NCBI GenBank assembly: GCA_012295275.1
Contig: CM022671.1
Span: forward strand, 18,556,956 to 18,620,955
Direction of reading: 5' to 3'
Source: Chrysomallon squamiferum
Taxonomy: Eukaryota; Mollusca; Gastropoda; Neomphalida; Peltospiridae
DNA length: 64,000 nt
The position numbers and the translations under genes were made by a program. Below are positions 11,157-23,655 of this stretch, in pieces. Under the pieces are notes generated by a model, which was given only the letters and a program-made list of their open reading frames with translations, was not told the DNA's origin and made no database searches. Position 1 is the stretch's first letter, and every line of letters starts with the position of its first letter.

Positions 11157-14048
11157 TAATTATACTGAAATTAAAAAGACCTTTATCACACTACCTTCAA
11201 ATCATTGGATAAAGCATGACCCACAAGCATCCTTCCTTTCATAATATTACAGACATCTTTCTGTACAACACTGAAATCTTCCGCTGTCATAAATAAATTA
11301 GTGTCAGTTTAAAATGCATAGTTGGTGAAATACAGTTTCACAAGCTTTTGAAACTTAGAGTTTTGGCTTCAAATTATGCACTGTACTGTAATACTGTGGA
11401 AAATGTTTTGAAAGATATGTTTTATATACAGCATAAGAACATTTAAAATATAATTTAATGTATTTTGAACATGTCCCAATCTGTTTGATCAACGAGTTAC
11501 CTCCCTTTACAGTTAATTTAAAAGTTAGCATTTACTAAAACAGTTTGCCAAGTAATGACATTACGTTAACATAAAACAAATATCTTTCTGGATTTCAGTT
11601 TAAAAATAAAATCCCAAAATGTAAACCACTGAACTTTTTCTGAGAGAAAAAATTAGATACTTTTTTCTGTCTCAAACTGAAAATGACCAGAAAATAAAGT
11701 AAAACAAATAATTACATGAAATATTTATTTAGCATTCAACCTCTAGTCTTTCATTCAGCTGTATCCATCAAAGGCACTTTCGTTTTTTTCTTCTTTTACT
11801 ACATACAAGAAAATAAGCTAAAAGTGAAACCAAGGACTATTATTCATATAATGTGCTGTTAAACTGTAACTTACCATTAACCAAATGTTCTGGAGTCACT
11901 CCACTGACAAATGTCCTGTAATCAACAACATCTTCTTGTGGTTTCACGTACTTGTCATAAACACAGTTGCCGTACTGGTTCACTATGGAAACTCTTGCCA
12001 GTATGCTCTCTTTTCCCTCTTCTCCCACTCCCACCATCTCGCAATCCATAGCCACTGCTTTTGTTAAACTACATTTTAACAAACAAATTCAATATAAAAT
12101 GTAATGGATCTAAAACTCATTAACCATCAACAGCATAAAATCAACATAAAATTAGTCCTGCTCAACACTTTCTGACTATCAAGTGAATTTTATTGGCAAA
12201 CATTTCAATCTGTTAACATCTGTACTTAATAAAGTTTTCAATTTAATTTTGTAAAATGATTTACATCTACAGATATCACATTTGCATTGTTACTACAATA
12301 TAACATTTAATAAATACATGTAGAAAAAAAAAAAAAATAATAATCTAAATTACATTTTAATTATTAGTGTATTTTTATTATAATAAACAAGAAAATGAAA
12401 TTCATCATTTAACAAAATTTTAATTGTTTTTTCTTTAAGATTCTTAATATGATTTAGATATGAAGCAAAGAAACAAACAATACCCTGAAAATGTGCCAAG
12501 CTTCACAAGGGGATTTCCCTTTTCTTCTGAAGCTTTCTTTTCCTGCAGTCCTTCAACAAGAATCTCATCAACATCATCAAACCAAATGTCTGGTCTTTAA
12601 AAATTAAATACACAAATAAATTATATGTTTTTATCAGATGCATAAATATATGGTTCTAAGTATTAAATGTAAGTACTTTTTTAAAATGATATTCAAAAAG
12701 AAATTTAAAAATGGTTTATTTTTAATTTTAATTTTTTATTAATTTATTTTAATTTGATAAAAAATTTATAAGATATAAAAGTGAAATTTTTGTTTCTTTC
12801 TGCAGAAAAACTTTATTAAGTCCAAATATTCAAATATTCATAAATGAACAATATTAATTTACATTAAACATGTGTACCTGGATATAAATATACTATGTAT
12901 TCTGATTTTTGTTTTTAATTTCACTTTTTAATATGTTTATAAATGTTTTATTAACTCAAAGAAGTGAAATTGAACACAAAATTTAGGATACATAGTACAT
13001 TTATATCCAGATAAGGTATTAGTTTCACAGTAAGTTATAACATTTAAATTATAACCTGGTTAACAAAAACATAAAACTACAATTAATTATTCAAAAATTC
13101 ACACACTTCTGTTTTTGTTCAGTTGATTCAGTTTTTGAAGTTTTTATATTTTCGGATGCAAATTTTTCCCTTTTGTTGATAAAATATTTTTTCTTTTTGT
13201 GTCCACCATCTTTAGCATCTTCAGAAGATAGCTTTCGTTTTCTGGTGACATTTTCTTCTTTGTTTTTCAGAAGGAGCTTAAAAAATGATTAAGCTAAAGA
13301 TGACTCAACAAGTATTTTGTTTTCATTATCTTAATAACCAAACAATAATACACAAGGATTCAAATCTTTTCTGTGTCTCTAATTTATCATAAGATGGATA
13401 AATTAATATTTAATATTTTAAATATAAAAATAAATATCTGACATTGTTATAAAATATTATATATATTATAATTAAATTAATTTTTAATATTAAAAAAAAG
13501 AACAAAAGAACAGATTGTATTGATATATTCTGGTACTCAAAAGAATAATTAAAAAAGCCAATACCTCCAATTTTTGCATTGTTGTATCACAAACCACTGC
13601 AATCATTAAATGGAAAAATGTATATTAATCATTACCTGTTGAAAATTCATCCAATTTGAAGAAACATTCTCAAAAATGTCTTTCTTTAATTTATTCTTAT
13701 CATTTTTCTTCTTTTTTCTGAAATGTTTGCCATTTTTTTTATCTTCTTGATGCTTTTCAGAACTGTTTTGCTTTTGACACTTTGCTAAACTTTCTCCATC
13801 AGAATCTTTCCTTTTATCTGACAGAATGTTTGAATCACACTGATCATTTGTCACATTTTTTTAACCTGCTGACTAGGAATATTTGGTTTTGTATTAATGC
13901 TTTTAGCAGAGTCTGATTTATTATTTATTTCACTGTGGTTCTTAGAATTTTGCATCTGGTTCCGATGCAGACGTCTCCTTTTCCACCTACTGATTTTACT
14001 TTCTGATTTTGAAGTTTTAGTGGTCTTATCTTTTTTGTTTTTAGCCAT
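10250..14048 (-). CDS. REXO4: REXO4-type RNA exonuclease, seven exons, with a one-base frameshift in exon 1
   Basis: Coding exons: complement of 13636-14048, 13107-13276, 12484-12594, 11875-12068, 11195-11283, 10721-10870 and 10250-10369. All introns are GT-AG and phases agree. Repaired length is about 415 residues, close to human REXO4. The N-terminus is Lys-rich (nucleolar-type, e.g. [10 protein letters not shown]). Then comes [10 protein letters not shown], the exonuclease core [12 protein letters not shown] with the first D and [28 protein letters not shown] with the third acidic residue, and EHDSVQDSQAA with the H and last D of DEDDh. Family role: 3'-5' exonuclease linked to rRNA processing. 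Exon 1 reads through a run of seven A (plus-strand T, 13856-13862) into a TGA at 13851-13853. One extra base restores the frame, and without it the exon length (413) does not fit the next exon's phase. Confidence 0.9.
11035..11151 (-). repeat. (AAAT)n and (AAT)n microsatellites in REXO4 intron 5
   Basis: Adjacent (AAAT)n and (AAT)n tracts begin about 45 bases downstream of the intron donor on the sense strand, where they read as T-rich repeats. Confidence 0.9.
13851..13862 (-). other. REXO4: Frameshift at an A7 homopolymer in REXO4 exon 1
   Basis: On the sense strand GTT AAA AAA ATG TGA stops the N-terminal frame after about 65 codons, while the next frame continues openly with VTNDQCDSN through to the exon donor. 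An eighth A would fix it. Most simply this is a homopolymer error in the assembly. A true allele or polymerase slippage are alternatives. Confidence 0.8.
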
Positions 14049-15133
14049 GTGAACTATTGATATATTTTCCTTTTCAATTTTGAATTTTATTATTTACAAA
14101 TAATCTTTCATTCATCTCCCATGAAATTCTTATATTTTGCTTATTCTGAGGTATGGAATATGTGATTAAACAAGTATATAAAAACTGTTTTGAAAATTAG
14201 TTTATATACCCTCCTTCCTTATTTAAAGTCATCAATGTCATCAGTATATTCTATGCTTATTTGGTGTTTTTCTGAAAAATAAAATTTAGTATTAATAATA
14301 CTAGTACTATTACTTATAAACCTACTTCTATTACCACTAAAAAACCAGAAAAAAAAAAAAAAAAAAGAAAAAAAACAAAACCCAGAAGGAAACAAGAACC
14401 TTAATTTTAGTGCTAATTAATCATATTCATCTGTTGCTATCTGTTGATACATTTATGCTAACAAAAGTAATAATTGATTATGCTGTAGTTATGTATGGTT
14501 TCACACAAATAAGACTGCTAAACTGGTCTATTATCCATTCACTTTTAATTTTTTTTTAACAATCACTGAGATCTGTGTGATTCTTTACACTAAATTTAAA
14601 AATCATTTAGTTTAAATAGTTATGTATTAAACTAACTGAAGAAACGCTAGCACTAGCATTTAAAATTTGGTATAGTTTTATACGAAATTAAACTTTGCAT
14701 TAAATTTAACATGAAACTGATTTATGATACAATATATACACAAGCATATGCCTGACTGAATGGACATAAACCCAAAATATAAACAAAAGTGAAAATACTA
14801 ACTAGGTTACTAGTCCGTAGTTGTTTAACAAGAAAATCTAAACATTTTTTAAAAACAACCTCATTTAATCAGTGTTAAACAGCTACATATTAAAAATGAT
14901 AATATTGTTATCACTTAATGAAGTACCATTTCATTGGGATTTCGATAGCAGCAACACATAACTTTTTATCTCTTAGCGCACGTGTGCAAGAAGACAGACA
15001 TATTACAAGGGAAATAACTCCATCCATGTGCGATAAATGTGCTGGAAAAAAGAATAATAACAACATACAAAATCGAAACGGCGCACTCACTTCTATTTAA
15101 TAAGACAAATAATGTATTTCTTACAGACGAGAA

Positions 15134-15175
<42 letters not shown>

Positions 15176-15212
15176 TATCTATATATCAATAGTATATCTA
15201 TCTATCTATCTA

Positions 15213-15259
<47 letters not shown>

Positions 15260-15746
15260 GGCCTTAACTTAACTTTTTTTGTTATGAGGCAAAAACATTT
15301 AATCATTCTAAAACAGTAAATGGGAGAAATAACAAAAACACACACACACATGCACACAGTGACACATCTATGTGTCAGTCGTAAATATTGAGATTCTTTT
15401 TTTAGTTAAAAATTACTGTAGTATAATGAAACTCACCCATTCTTCCTTTGATTTAATCTGTCCAGAATATATACGTTTCATGCACTTAACAGTATATTAT
15501 ACACAAAAGTTTTGATTCGTCAATGATAAACGTTCATTTGATATTTTATTTTCATTACTACATTCCTGTATCTTTCATCTATTCGTTTTCTTCTGCTCAT
15601 CATAATATTAGATTTAATTTTTATCAAATAAAAAGAACACGAAATGAAAATGAATATGTTTGTCACGCAAATAGCGACTTGAAGAATCATAATTGCATTC
15701 CTCACAATGCCAGTGTGATATAGTTGCTCGGCTGTCTTAACCTACT
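14049..15746. repeat. Intergenic region between divergent genes, with (CA)n, (ATCT)n and (ATT)n tracts
   Basis: Contains (CA)n at 15139-15172, (ATCT)n at 15194-15213 and (TTA)n at 15214-15257 in series. It should include promoters for minus-strand REXO4 and the plus-strand Shisa/CYYR1-like gene. No coding exon could be supported. Confidence 0.6.
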
Positions 15747-16326
15747 ATGGTGCGAATTGTAAGCGGTGTTTTGATTTTAACACTTATCTATGAAGGTATA
15801 TGCTTATATAATTAGTTACTTTGATTTTTAATTATTAATTTGAAAGATCCACAATTTGGTAAAACTTTAATATCAAGACAATCGTTAAAACAATAATTTA
15901 GATCTTAGAGTTAATTATTTTTCAATTGTTAGGTTTCTGCGTCTAGCTATCCGTCATTCTGTCCACACCTCTCTTTTAATTACCAATGTTTTTAGATTGT
16001 TACTGTTGTTGTTTCAGCTGAATCACTTGATTGCAACTTTGGATACAAAAATTTGAAATGCAGCAATGGATGTTGCTGGACACACGGAAATATTTACTGC
16101 TGTTCTGCTCCTGCGCCAGCCAACACAACAACGTTCACTCCGTCGTAAAAAAAAAAAATTATTACTTTATTTTGTTTTGCTGTTTGATTTTGTCATCATT
16201 TCTTACTTTGTTTTATACTCTAACAGAAAGCAAACACAACATGAACAGATGTGGACATTATTAACAAATTTGGTTATATTAGTTAAACATTTTAAAGGTC
16301 TGTCGAGCTCTCTCTCTCTGCCTCTT

Positions 16327-16415
<89 letters not shown>

Positions 16416-16470
16416 ATTTGTACATATATACCTTTTTTATATCAGTAACTTTCATCATCATTTAAAAAAA

Positions 16471-16527
<57 letters not shown>

Positions 16528-17257
16528 TACAGAGGCTTGGCCATAACTCTTATCATCATTGGTGGGCTATTTATAGTAACCGGCATCCTGCTGCTGATGT
16601 GGACGCTGTACAGGTACAGACTACGACTGCAGGTGAAACCCGGAATACCTAGACAACCAGATGAATTTCACATGAACATGATCAGTACAGGTAAGTCCAA
16701 GTAAAAAATAAAATGTTTTTTTTCACGAATAATATTTGAAAAGTTGACGTGAATCACTTTCTACAATTAACTCAGAATATATGGTATGCAGTGTGTTATG
16801 TGCTTAATGAAAACATATCTGTCGTCTGCTTCTTTTGTTCTTCATGTAACAGTTAAATTATAATGAAATCAGTAAAAGCAATTCTATTATTCAGTTTTAA
16901 AAAGCATACTCTATGTTGATCATCCATTAGGGTTCAAGAGAGGTTTTATTAAAAATACATTAATTGATACCAGGAGGGCAAATTCTTTCTCCATATTAAC
17001 TTTTATATTAATTTTTTTTAGTTATAGAAGTTAGATATGCATTTGACTGGAAGCTTAACGTACATGTATAATAGAAAATGAACTTTTGTTTTCGTAATAT
17101 AATCTCTCTGCCTCTCTGTCACATAATTTATAAAAACAAATATACTTCACCATAAAGAAAGATAATTAATTACTTCCTTACTGTCATGTAACGTAGATGT
17201 GTTTCAATTTAAGAATAAGATTGAATGCTTGTTTAACATTCTTTCTTATGTAAAATG

Positions 17258-17295
<38 letters not shown>

Positions 17296-18505
17296 GTCGG
17301 TTGTGATTTTCTAGTGTCATTTTCGCATGTTAACTTCACACTAACATTTTTTAGAAGGTATTAACACTAAAGCGATCTTAATGAATATGGCAAATGGACT
17401 AATCAGATTGAGGCACTGTAACTTCCATTTGTCAAACTGCTTTGATAGATGTGAAACTTTAGTGTCTTGAAAATAGTCAATTAAAACTCGGAATAAGTGT
17501 AAGTAAAATTCGAGATCGTTTTGTCGTATATGTAAACATGATTAAGAAAAATGTTTTTAGATTATTTTAGCAGAAATGCAACGCGCTCAAATTTACAGTT
17601 TCAGAAAACTTTCGAAAAGATTCATAATACATACTTTAATTAACATTTGTTACAAAAGAATCACAAAGTGGTATGTAAGTTAATGTTATAAACAGTTTTA
17701 ATGAATACTTAAAAAAAAAAAACCACCAATAAAACAAAGAAAACAACAACAACAAAGTAAAAAATAAAAATAAATTATCTGACATCTTATTTACAATTTT
17801 TGAAATCTTTAACTTTAACCTTTATGCTTCATAGTGAATGTTTCTTCTACTTTTCATCTAATTTATTTATTTATTTAAAACGAAGAAATAAATGTAATAG
17901 TAATAAGTTATTTAAAGAAAATCTACCACAGTAGGGGCTTGCTTATAACTGCCATTCACATTCCTTACGTTTTGAACTAATTTCAGTTGAATTCAGATTC
18001 TGAAAGCCATTACATTTAGTCTTATTAACTCAAAATAAAGGAAATATAATATGATAATTCAATTTTATAAGCTTTCTCTCTCTCTCTCTGTCTGTCTTTA
18101 GCGTACATACACACACACGAGCTCATACAATAACTGAGTCGCCAGTATTATACACTTAAACTTTCATTTCCATTTCATTTCCTGTATTCACAGAATGTAG
18201 GTTTAATTTTTATTGTTAGAGGAAACAGGCGCACTCCTAGATTTCATCCTGTCAGTGTCCTCTTCAGTCACAACAATAGATAACTTTAAACGCTCATTTC
18301 CGACTTTGTAAAGAATTTGTTTACATTTTTTGAGTATTATAAAAATAATAAAGCATATAAACATAGCCAAAAAAACAACAACAAAAAAAAAACAACAAAA
18401 AAACAACCAGAAAAAATCTCCATCAAATCAACAGAACATAGCCAAAAAACAAACAACATATAAATAAATATGAAGAAGAAAAAGAATCTCACAATTCCCT
18501 CCCAC

Positions 18506-18564
<59 letters not shown>

Positions 18565-18730
18565 CTCCAAACAAAACTACTGAAAAATAAACATGATTAG
18601 AAAGGTAATATTAACTGTACTGCGATGTTCTATTTTTTAAGGTAATCATAATTTGGAGGCGCTGTTTGGATCACCTCCCCTGTATTCACCGAGAATATTA
18701 AATCAACAGTTACCAGAGATCTCGACATAA
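15747..18730 (+). CDS. Six-cysteine single-pass membrane protein with PPxY motif (Shisa/CYYR1-like), complete, 140 residues
   Basis: Four exons (15747-15795, 16018-16144, 16533-16690, 18642-18730) join in phase; all introns are GT-AG. Residues 1-16 are a signal peptide (MVRIVSGVLILTLIYE). The short ectodomain has six cysteines, C22, C31, C35-C36 and C44-C45, in a C-x8-C-x3-CC-x7-CC pattern. A Pro/Thr-rich stalk is followed by one membrane segment at about 61-84 (GLAITLIIIGG onward). The basic juxtamembrane part (YRYRLRLQVK) leads to a cytoplasmic tail with PPLY at 123-126. This order matches the STMC6 superfamily, which includes Shisa and CYYR1: small adaptors that bind WW-domain proteins such as NEDD4 ligases through PPxY. 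Exact orthology is not resolvable by eye; CYYR1 is the nearest by size and layout. An AATAAA lies at 18909-18914. Confidence 0.78.
16309..16528 (+). repeat. (CT)n then (ATT)n tracts in the second intron of the six-cysteine gene
   Basis: About 100 bases of nearly pure CT, a short unique spacer, then about 58 bases of (TTA)n ending four bases before the TTTACAG acceptor at 16532. Sense-strand T-rich throughout, so it replaces a normal pyrimidine tract. Translated it gives serine/leucine or isoleucine runs that are not protein. Confidence 0.9.
17259..17292 (+). repeat. Poly(A) tract in the third intron of the six-cysteine gene
   Basis: About 34 A in a 1.95-kb intron (16691-18641) that is otherwise unremarkable AT-rich sequence. 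The intron also holds (CA)n at 18508-18563 near its 3' end. Confidence 0.85.
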
Positions 18731-19341
18731 AATCAAGAAAAAGGGAAGAAACTGTTACAACATTTAGCAAATTTCGGAGATATATGCATAATATTTATAT
18801 ATGTGTTGGTTGTAATAATTTTTTTTTTTTTTTTTTTATAACTGTTAATACTATGAATAATACAACAATTTAACCACAGTATCTGTTTTTTTTATAGCAC
18901 AAATCACAAATAAACGTGTACGTGCAAATTCCGAAAATAACGTCTACACGTAAATCACGAATATACATCGTTTACAACGAAATTACTCCAACAGCGTCGG
19001 TTTCAAGATATCCCCCATCATATTCTCTAAAACTGTCCCGGATTGCCGTTTTTATTATATATGAACTATAATACGTACACATTCACATACATTTATTATA
19101 ACAAACACCTTTTTTTTCTTTTTTTAAAATAAACCAGTTTTATTGTGAAGTCGGCAGTAGAAAAGCAGTATTATTCATCTGAAGTAAATAGACGTATAAT
19201 TATAAATAATATTGCACTCAAGATTGAAGACACAAAAATTTACATCATAAAACTGTGAATAAGACAATAATAAATATATTCCACTTATATATAAGTATAT
19301 GTATGTGTGTAGGCATGTATGAATGTATGTATGTATCTATG

Positions 19342-19375
<34 letters not shown>

Positions 19376-20443
19376 TGTATGTATGTATGTATGTATGTAT
19401 GTATGTATGTATGTATGCGCGAGTTTGGACATGTATGTTTGCTTTTAGTTTTGCTATATGGAAACCAGATCAGTATTCCAAAATATAGTTCATTTTGATG
19501 ACATAATATTTGTTTTCACAACAAAACAGAAATAGAACGATGATTTTGAATCAACTATAGATCTCTAACTACAATATTACTTGACACTGTTTTCGTTTAA
19601 AGAATTAGTCAATCATCTAATCAGAAAAACTAAATACAGACAGAGAAGAAAAAGAAATAATTACGATTTACGAATATGTACAGAATGTAACTAAAACAGA
19701 TAAACAACAATAATAACTTAATAAAATTTTTCACATTTTAAAAAATAGTATTCATTCATTTATATTATGGCTGGCTGAATATTGTATTGCACTCATACAC
19801 ATGAAATGATTTTGGAACATGCGTTAAAAAATAATCCTACATATTTTTCTTTCCTTCCTTTTAAATTTTTTTATTAATTGATATTTTCTTTGTAAGTATT
19901 GTTATATAGCTTGCACCATCACCAGTTTATTCAGTAGCAGGTTTCAAATGAATAGATTTAAAATTCAGTGCGATTAATATTTTCTAAAACCAGAAAAACA
20001 TCATTCCAGCTATGATTCAGTATTGTTTGTGCAGTGATCCTTATTGTACTGTTAGAGTCTTAATCTACCATTGGTCAGTTATTGTTATAACGCTTGACCA
20101 GCACTGGTCAGGTAATAATCCAGAATTTAGCACTGATCCTGGAAGGATCTGCCTCTTATTCAACATAGCTCCAGTACCGATCACAATTAGTCCAATATTC
20201 ATTTATTACTGATCCAGTACTAATTAAGTAAGCACTTGTCTAGTTCAGATCACGTACTAGTCTAGTGCTAATCCAGTCCTGGTCAGGTACCGATTTAGCC
20301 TGACATTGTACTGTTCCAATTCTTATTTAGCCCAATTCCAACTCTGATCCAGCAGAGTTTTTCCTCTTCTTTCATGAAGTGACTCTGTTTATTCTGCATA
20401 GGAATAAACAGCTAAAATTATTTTTGACAGGCAAAGAGAGAAA
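18731..20443. repeat. Intergenic region between convergent genes, with (GTAT)n and a degenerate GATCCAGTAC repeat
   Basis: Contains a (ATGT)n microsatellite at about 19321-19417 and, at about 20024-20350, a degenerate series of GATCCAGTAC-like words. An AATAAA for the minus-strand L1-like gene lies at complement(20388..20393), about 50 bases after its stop. I searched here for L1-type transmembrane or ankyrin-binding tail exons and saw none. Confidence 0.5.
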
Positions 20444-20580
20444 TCACTTCAGTATTGTTGTAATTAAAACCTGGAGAATAACTACAATCACACAGCACAG
20501 AGTCTGCCGAGCTTTTGACGCCTGGGTGTGTTTCGTCTGCATGTTCCATTTTGGAATGGTTTCTTTACTTGCTTCAGTAA
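20444..20580 (-). CDS. Terminal exon of the L1-like gene encoding stalk and hydrophobic C-terminus
   Basis: Opens after TTTTCCAG, itself preceded by (TTTA)n, in the correct phase after FN3-5. It encodes 45 residues and TGA. A hydrophilic stalk (VTEASKETIPKW) is followed by small residues (QASKA), a short RQT spacer, and the hydrophobic run LCCVIVVILQVLITTIL, then K and stop. This is the layout of a GPI-attachment signal: small omega site, spacer, hydrophobic tail. A tail-less transmembrane anchor is the alternative. Confidence 0.7.
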
Positions 20581-22539
20581 CTGGAAAATAAATAAATAAA
20601 TAAATAAAATAATAATAAGAATAAAATTTCAGATAAATGGAAAAGAAAAATGGATATGAATGAATGGATAAATAATATACAATGCATATATAATATTAAA
20701 ATTTTTTTTTAAACAAAATAAAAATAAAAAAGAGGAAAAGAAACGAAGCAAAGCAAAATTAAAGAAAACATAATTTTTTTTATTTTTTTTTATTATTATT
20801 TTTTTACAGGAATCTTTTAACTTCGATAAAGAGTAAAAGAAAGGGAAGTCGAAGTTAAGAGACTCCCAGGACAATAATAAGATGCAAAATGTTTATAATT
20901 TGTTTTGTTTTGTTTTATATCTCTTTTGTCTGCAGGTGTCTTACCTGGCCACGCTGTATTGATTTGTAATACGTCACTTACAGCAACGTCAGATACGGCG
21001 TTGTGCACAATGACGCGCACATAGTAAACCACGTCGTACGTAAGATTTCCTAGTACTGTCCAGTGGCGATTCGTTACCGGGAGTGTTCGTTGCCAGTTGT
21101 GATCTTCTTTGTTGTGAAAGGTGTGTTTAAAGACAGAAAGAGAAGGAACAGTTTGTGAAAAAAAGAAAAAAAGAAAATAGAAAGAACCAGAAACCTAGAG
21201 AAAGATAAAATAGGTAGTTGTCCTCTGTGTTGTGTGTTTGCCTGGTTTGTTTGTTTGATTATTGGTTGGTTGGTTGGTTTATGCATATATCCTTTAATTT
21301 ATCACTGATTATTTTCGTATAAAATATTTTCTATTAAACTTTTTATTCTTGTAAACGAACTGAAATAAAAATTTTAACAACACCTCAAAACATTATAATT
21401 ATATAACGTTGAAATGGTACAGGAAGTCATTGCCGCAGTACGCTGGCTACTCTTGAAAAATGAACAAGAGTTCTTGTGTACGCTGCCTCCCATTACGACA
21501 ACGATTTTTGAATGGCTTGAACTTGAAATAACACAAACTCTAGGTCATACAAAAAGTAGGTTTGTAATTTTACCGCCGTTTCTATAATACGTTCAAAACG
21601 TATTTTAAAACATGTTCTTCTATTTGTTTAGATATTAATTAAAAAATTTCCAAATAAAATAAAATTCATTACCGTTTTTATATTCACTTTCTGTCACTTT
21701 AGATAATTCATAACTATTTTGATTTTTTCTGTTAATCTACTGAATAACGTAGAAGGTTGATGATTTACCAGATGTTTTGAATTCTACATAATACTGCAAA
21801 TGCGGTGTTTTATCGGTCGCCAACCATGTAATATTTGCAGTTGTAGGTGTATACGTCACCAAATACACTAATGGTGCAGTCGGTGCTATTAAAGAAAAAT
21901 AATTACAACTGGCTAAAATAACACGTGCAATAAAAATAAATAAAAAGCATGAGAGAGAGAGGAAGATAAAGTGGAAAACAAAAGATAGAGAAATAAGTAA
22001 AATAACGAAATAAAATTTCTTCAAAAACCACCAGAAGGATTTTTTAGAGAAACGTGGAACTTCAAGCAAGGAGCATGTTAATGACATTTCTTTCACCTTT
22101 GTCGTGGTCGAATGACAAACAGTTGCAATGTTTAGACAATCTCATTTTGTATAAACTTTGTCAATGCTTTTTAAATCAAAAGAAAAAACTGTCTTCATAA
22201 TTTGTTGTTGTCTACTGTTAGAGTTTAACATGAGAATCTGAATAGTTTTTGGACCTATTTTTCTTTTATTATTATTATTATTATTATTATTGTTATTATT
22301 ATTAATCAATCACTGCAAATACTTAAAACTTAATTAATTCAATACGTACGTGTTCCATTTACTGTACGAATATCAACAACGTCTGACGCACCAAGTCCTA
22401 CTTTAGTCTTTGCGGATACATGGAATCTGTAGTCGTGATGAGGCTGCAATCCGGTTATTCTTGCGCCGAGTGTGGACGGATTGTTGATTTCTGGGTGCAA
22501 CGGGACTACTGGCCCCAGACTAACGTTTACAACTAAATG

Positions 22540-22579
<40 letters not shown>

Positions 22580-23601
22580 TGATGATGATGATGATAATAA
22601 TACATATAATAATAATAATAATAATATTAATATTAATGATGATGATGATGATGATAATAGATATAAAAATAATAATAATAATATATGTCTAACTATCTAT
22701 CTATCTATTTTAAATGCAACGTTTAATTATATATTTTTTGTCTTAAGAAAATTACCTTGTTGGTAGTCTATATGGTAACCAGTGAGAACTCCGTTTGGTT
22801 TCTCTGGAGGCAACCATTTCAGCAGTACGTATGTCATCCCAACAGATTCCGCTCTGAGTTCCCGAACCTTTTCTGGAACTAAATAATTACATATTTCGTT
22901 TTAGAACCAATCAACCAACCAACCAACTAACCAACAAACAAACAAACAAGAAAAAAGAAATTGAAAAACTAAGGAAAAAAAGAATGCATTAATAAATAAG
23001 TAAATATTATTACTACTACTATTACTCATACTACTGCTACTGCTACTAGTAACTCATTATTACGTAATCAGTTTTCATCGTACCATGAAATTATTCGTAT
23101 AGATATTTATTATCATTGTTCCATTCTGATTTCGATAATTTTATAATTTCATGTTTTCATTATGCTGAAAACTCACCTCCTTCCGGAACGAAGAAGTCAA
23201 TGATTTGACTGGGCGGCCCCGAGTAGTGCGTGTTTATAACCACCACCTGCGCGCGTATTGCTGTGTACGACGGCAAACCGGAAATAGCTGCCCTCACATC
23301 CGGTTCGTTTTTGTAGTTCTGTGGTACTATTACGTCAATTTGTTTCATCTTGTGTCGTCCTTCGCTTGACTTCCAGTACTGGATCTAAAATAGTCAAAGA
23401 GATTAAGCATAATTAGGATAATTGTATAAATGCGGCCGAACTATTTTTCCAGTTTAATTTCATCCGACTGATATTGTTTTCTTGTCGGATATATAATGTT
23501 ATAAAGCATATAGGGCCAAATTAAATGTGAATTAACTTTTCTTTCTGAAATATATTGTCATCAACTTACACTGTAAGAGAATACACTTGTTTTTAGTCTC
23601 G

Positions 23602-23655
<54 letters not shown>

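Noticed and set aside
16066-16704. 212-codon ORF spanning 16.1-16.7 kb
   Set aside because: It reads exon 2 in the wrong frame, then through (CT)n and (ATT)n. Only its last part coincides with exon 3 of the six-cysteine gene.
20379-20591. Plus-strand 70-codon ORF
   Set aside because: Shadow of the minus-strand terminal exon of the L1-like gene, which joins in phase and has splice signals.
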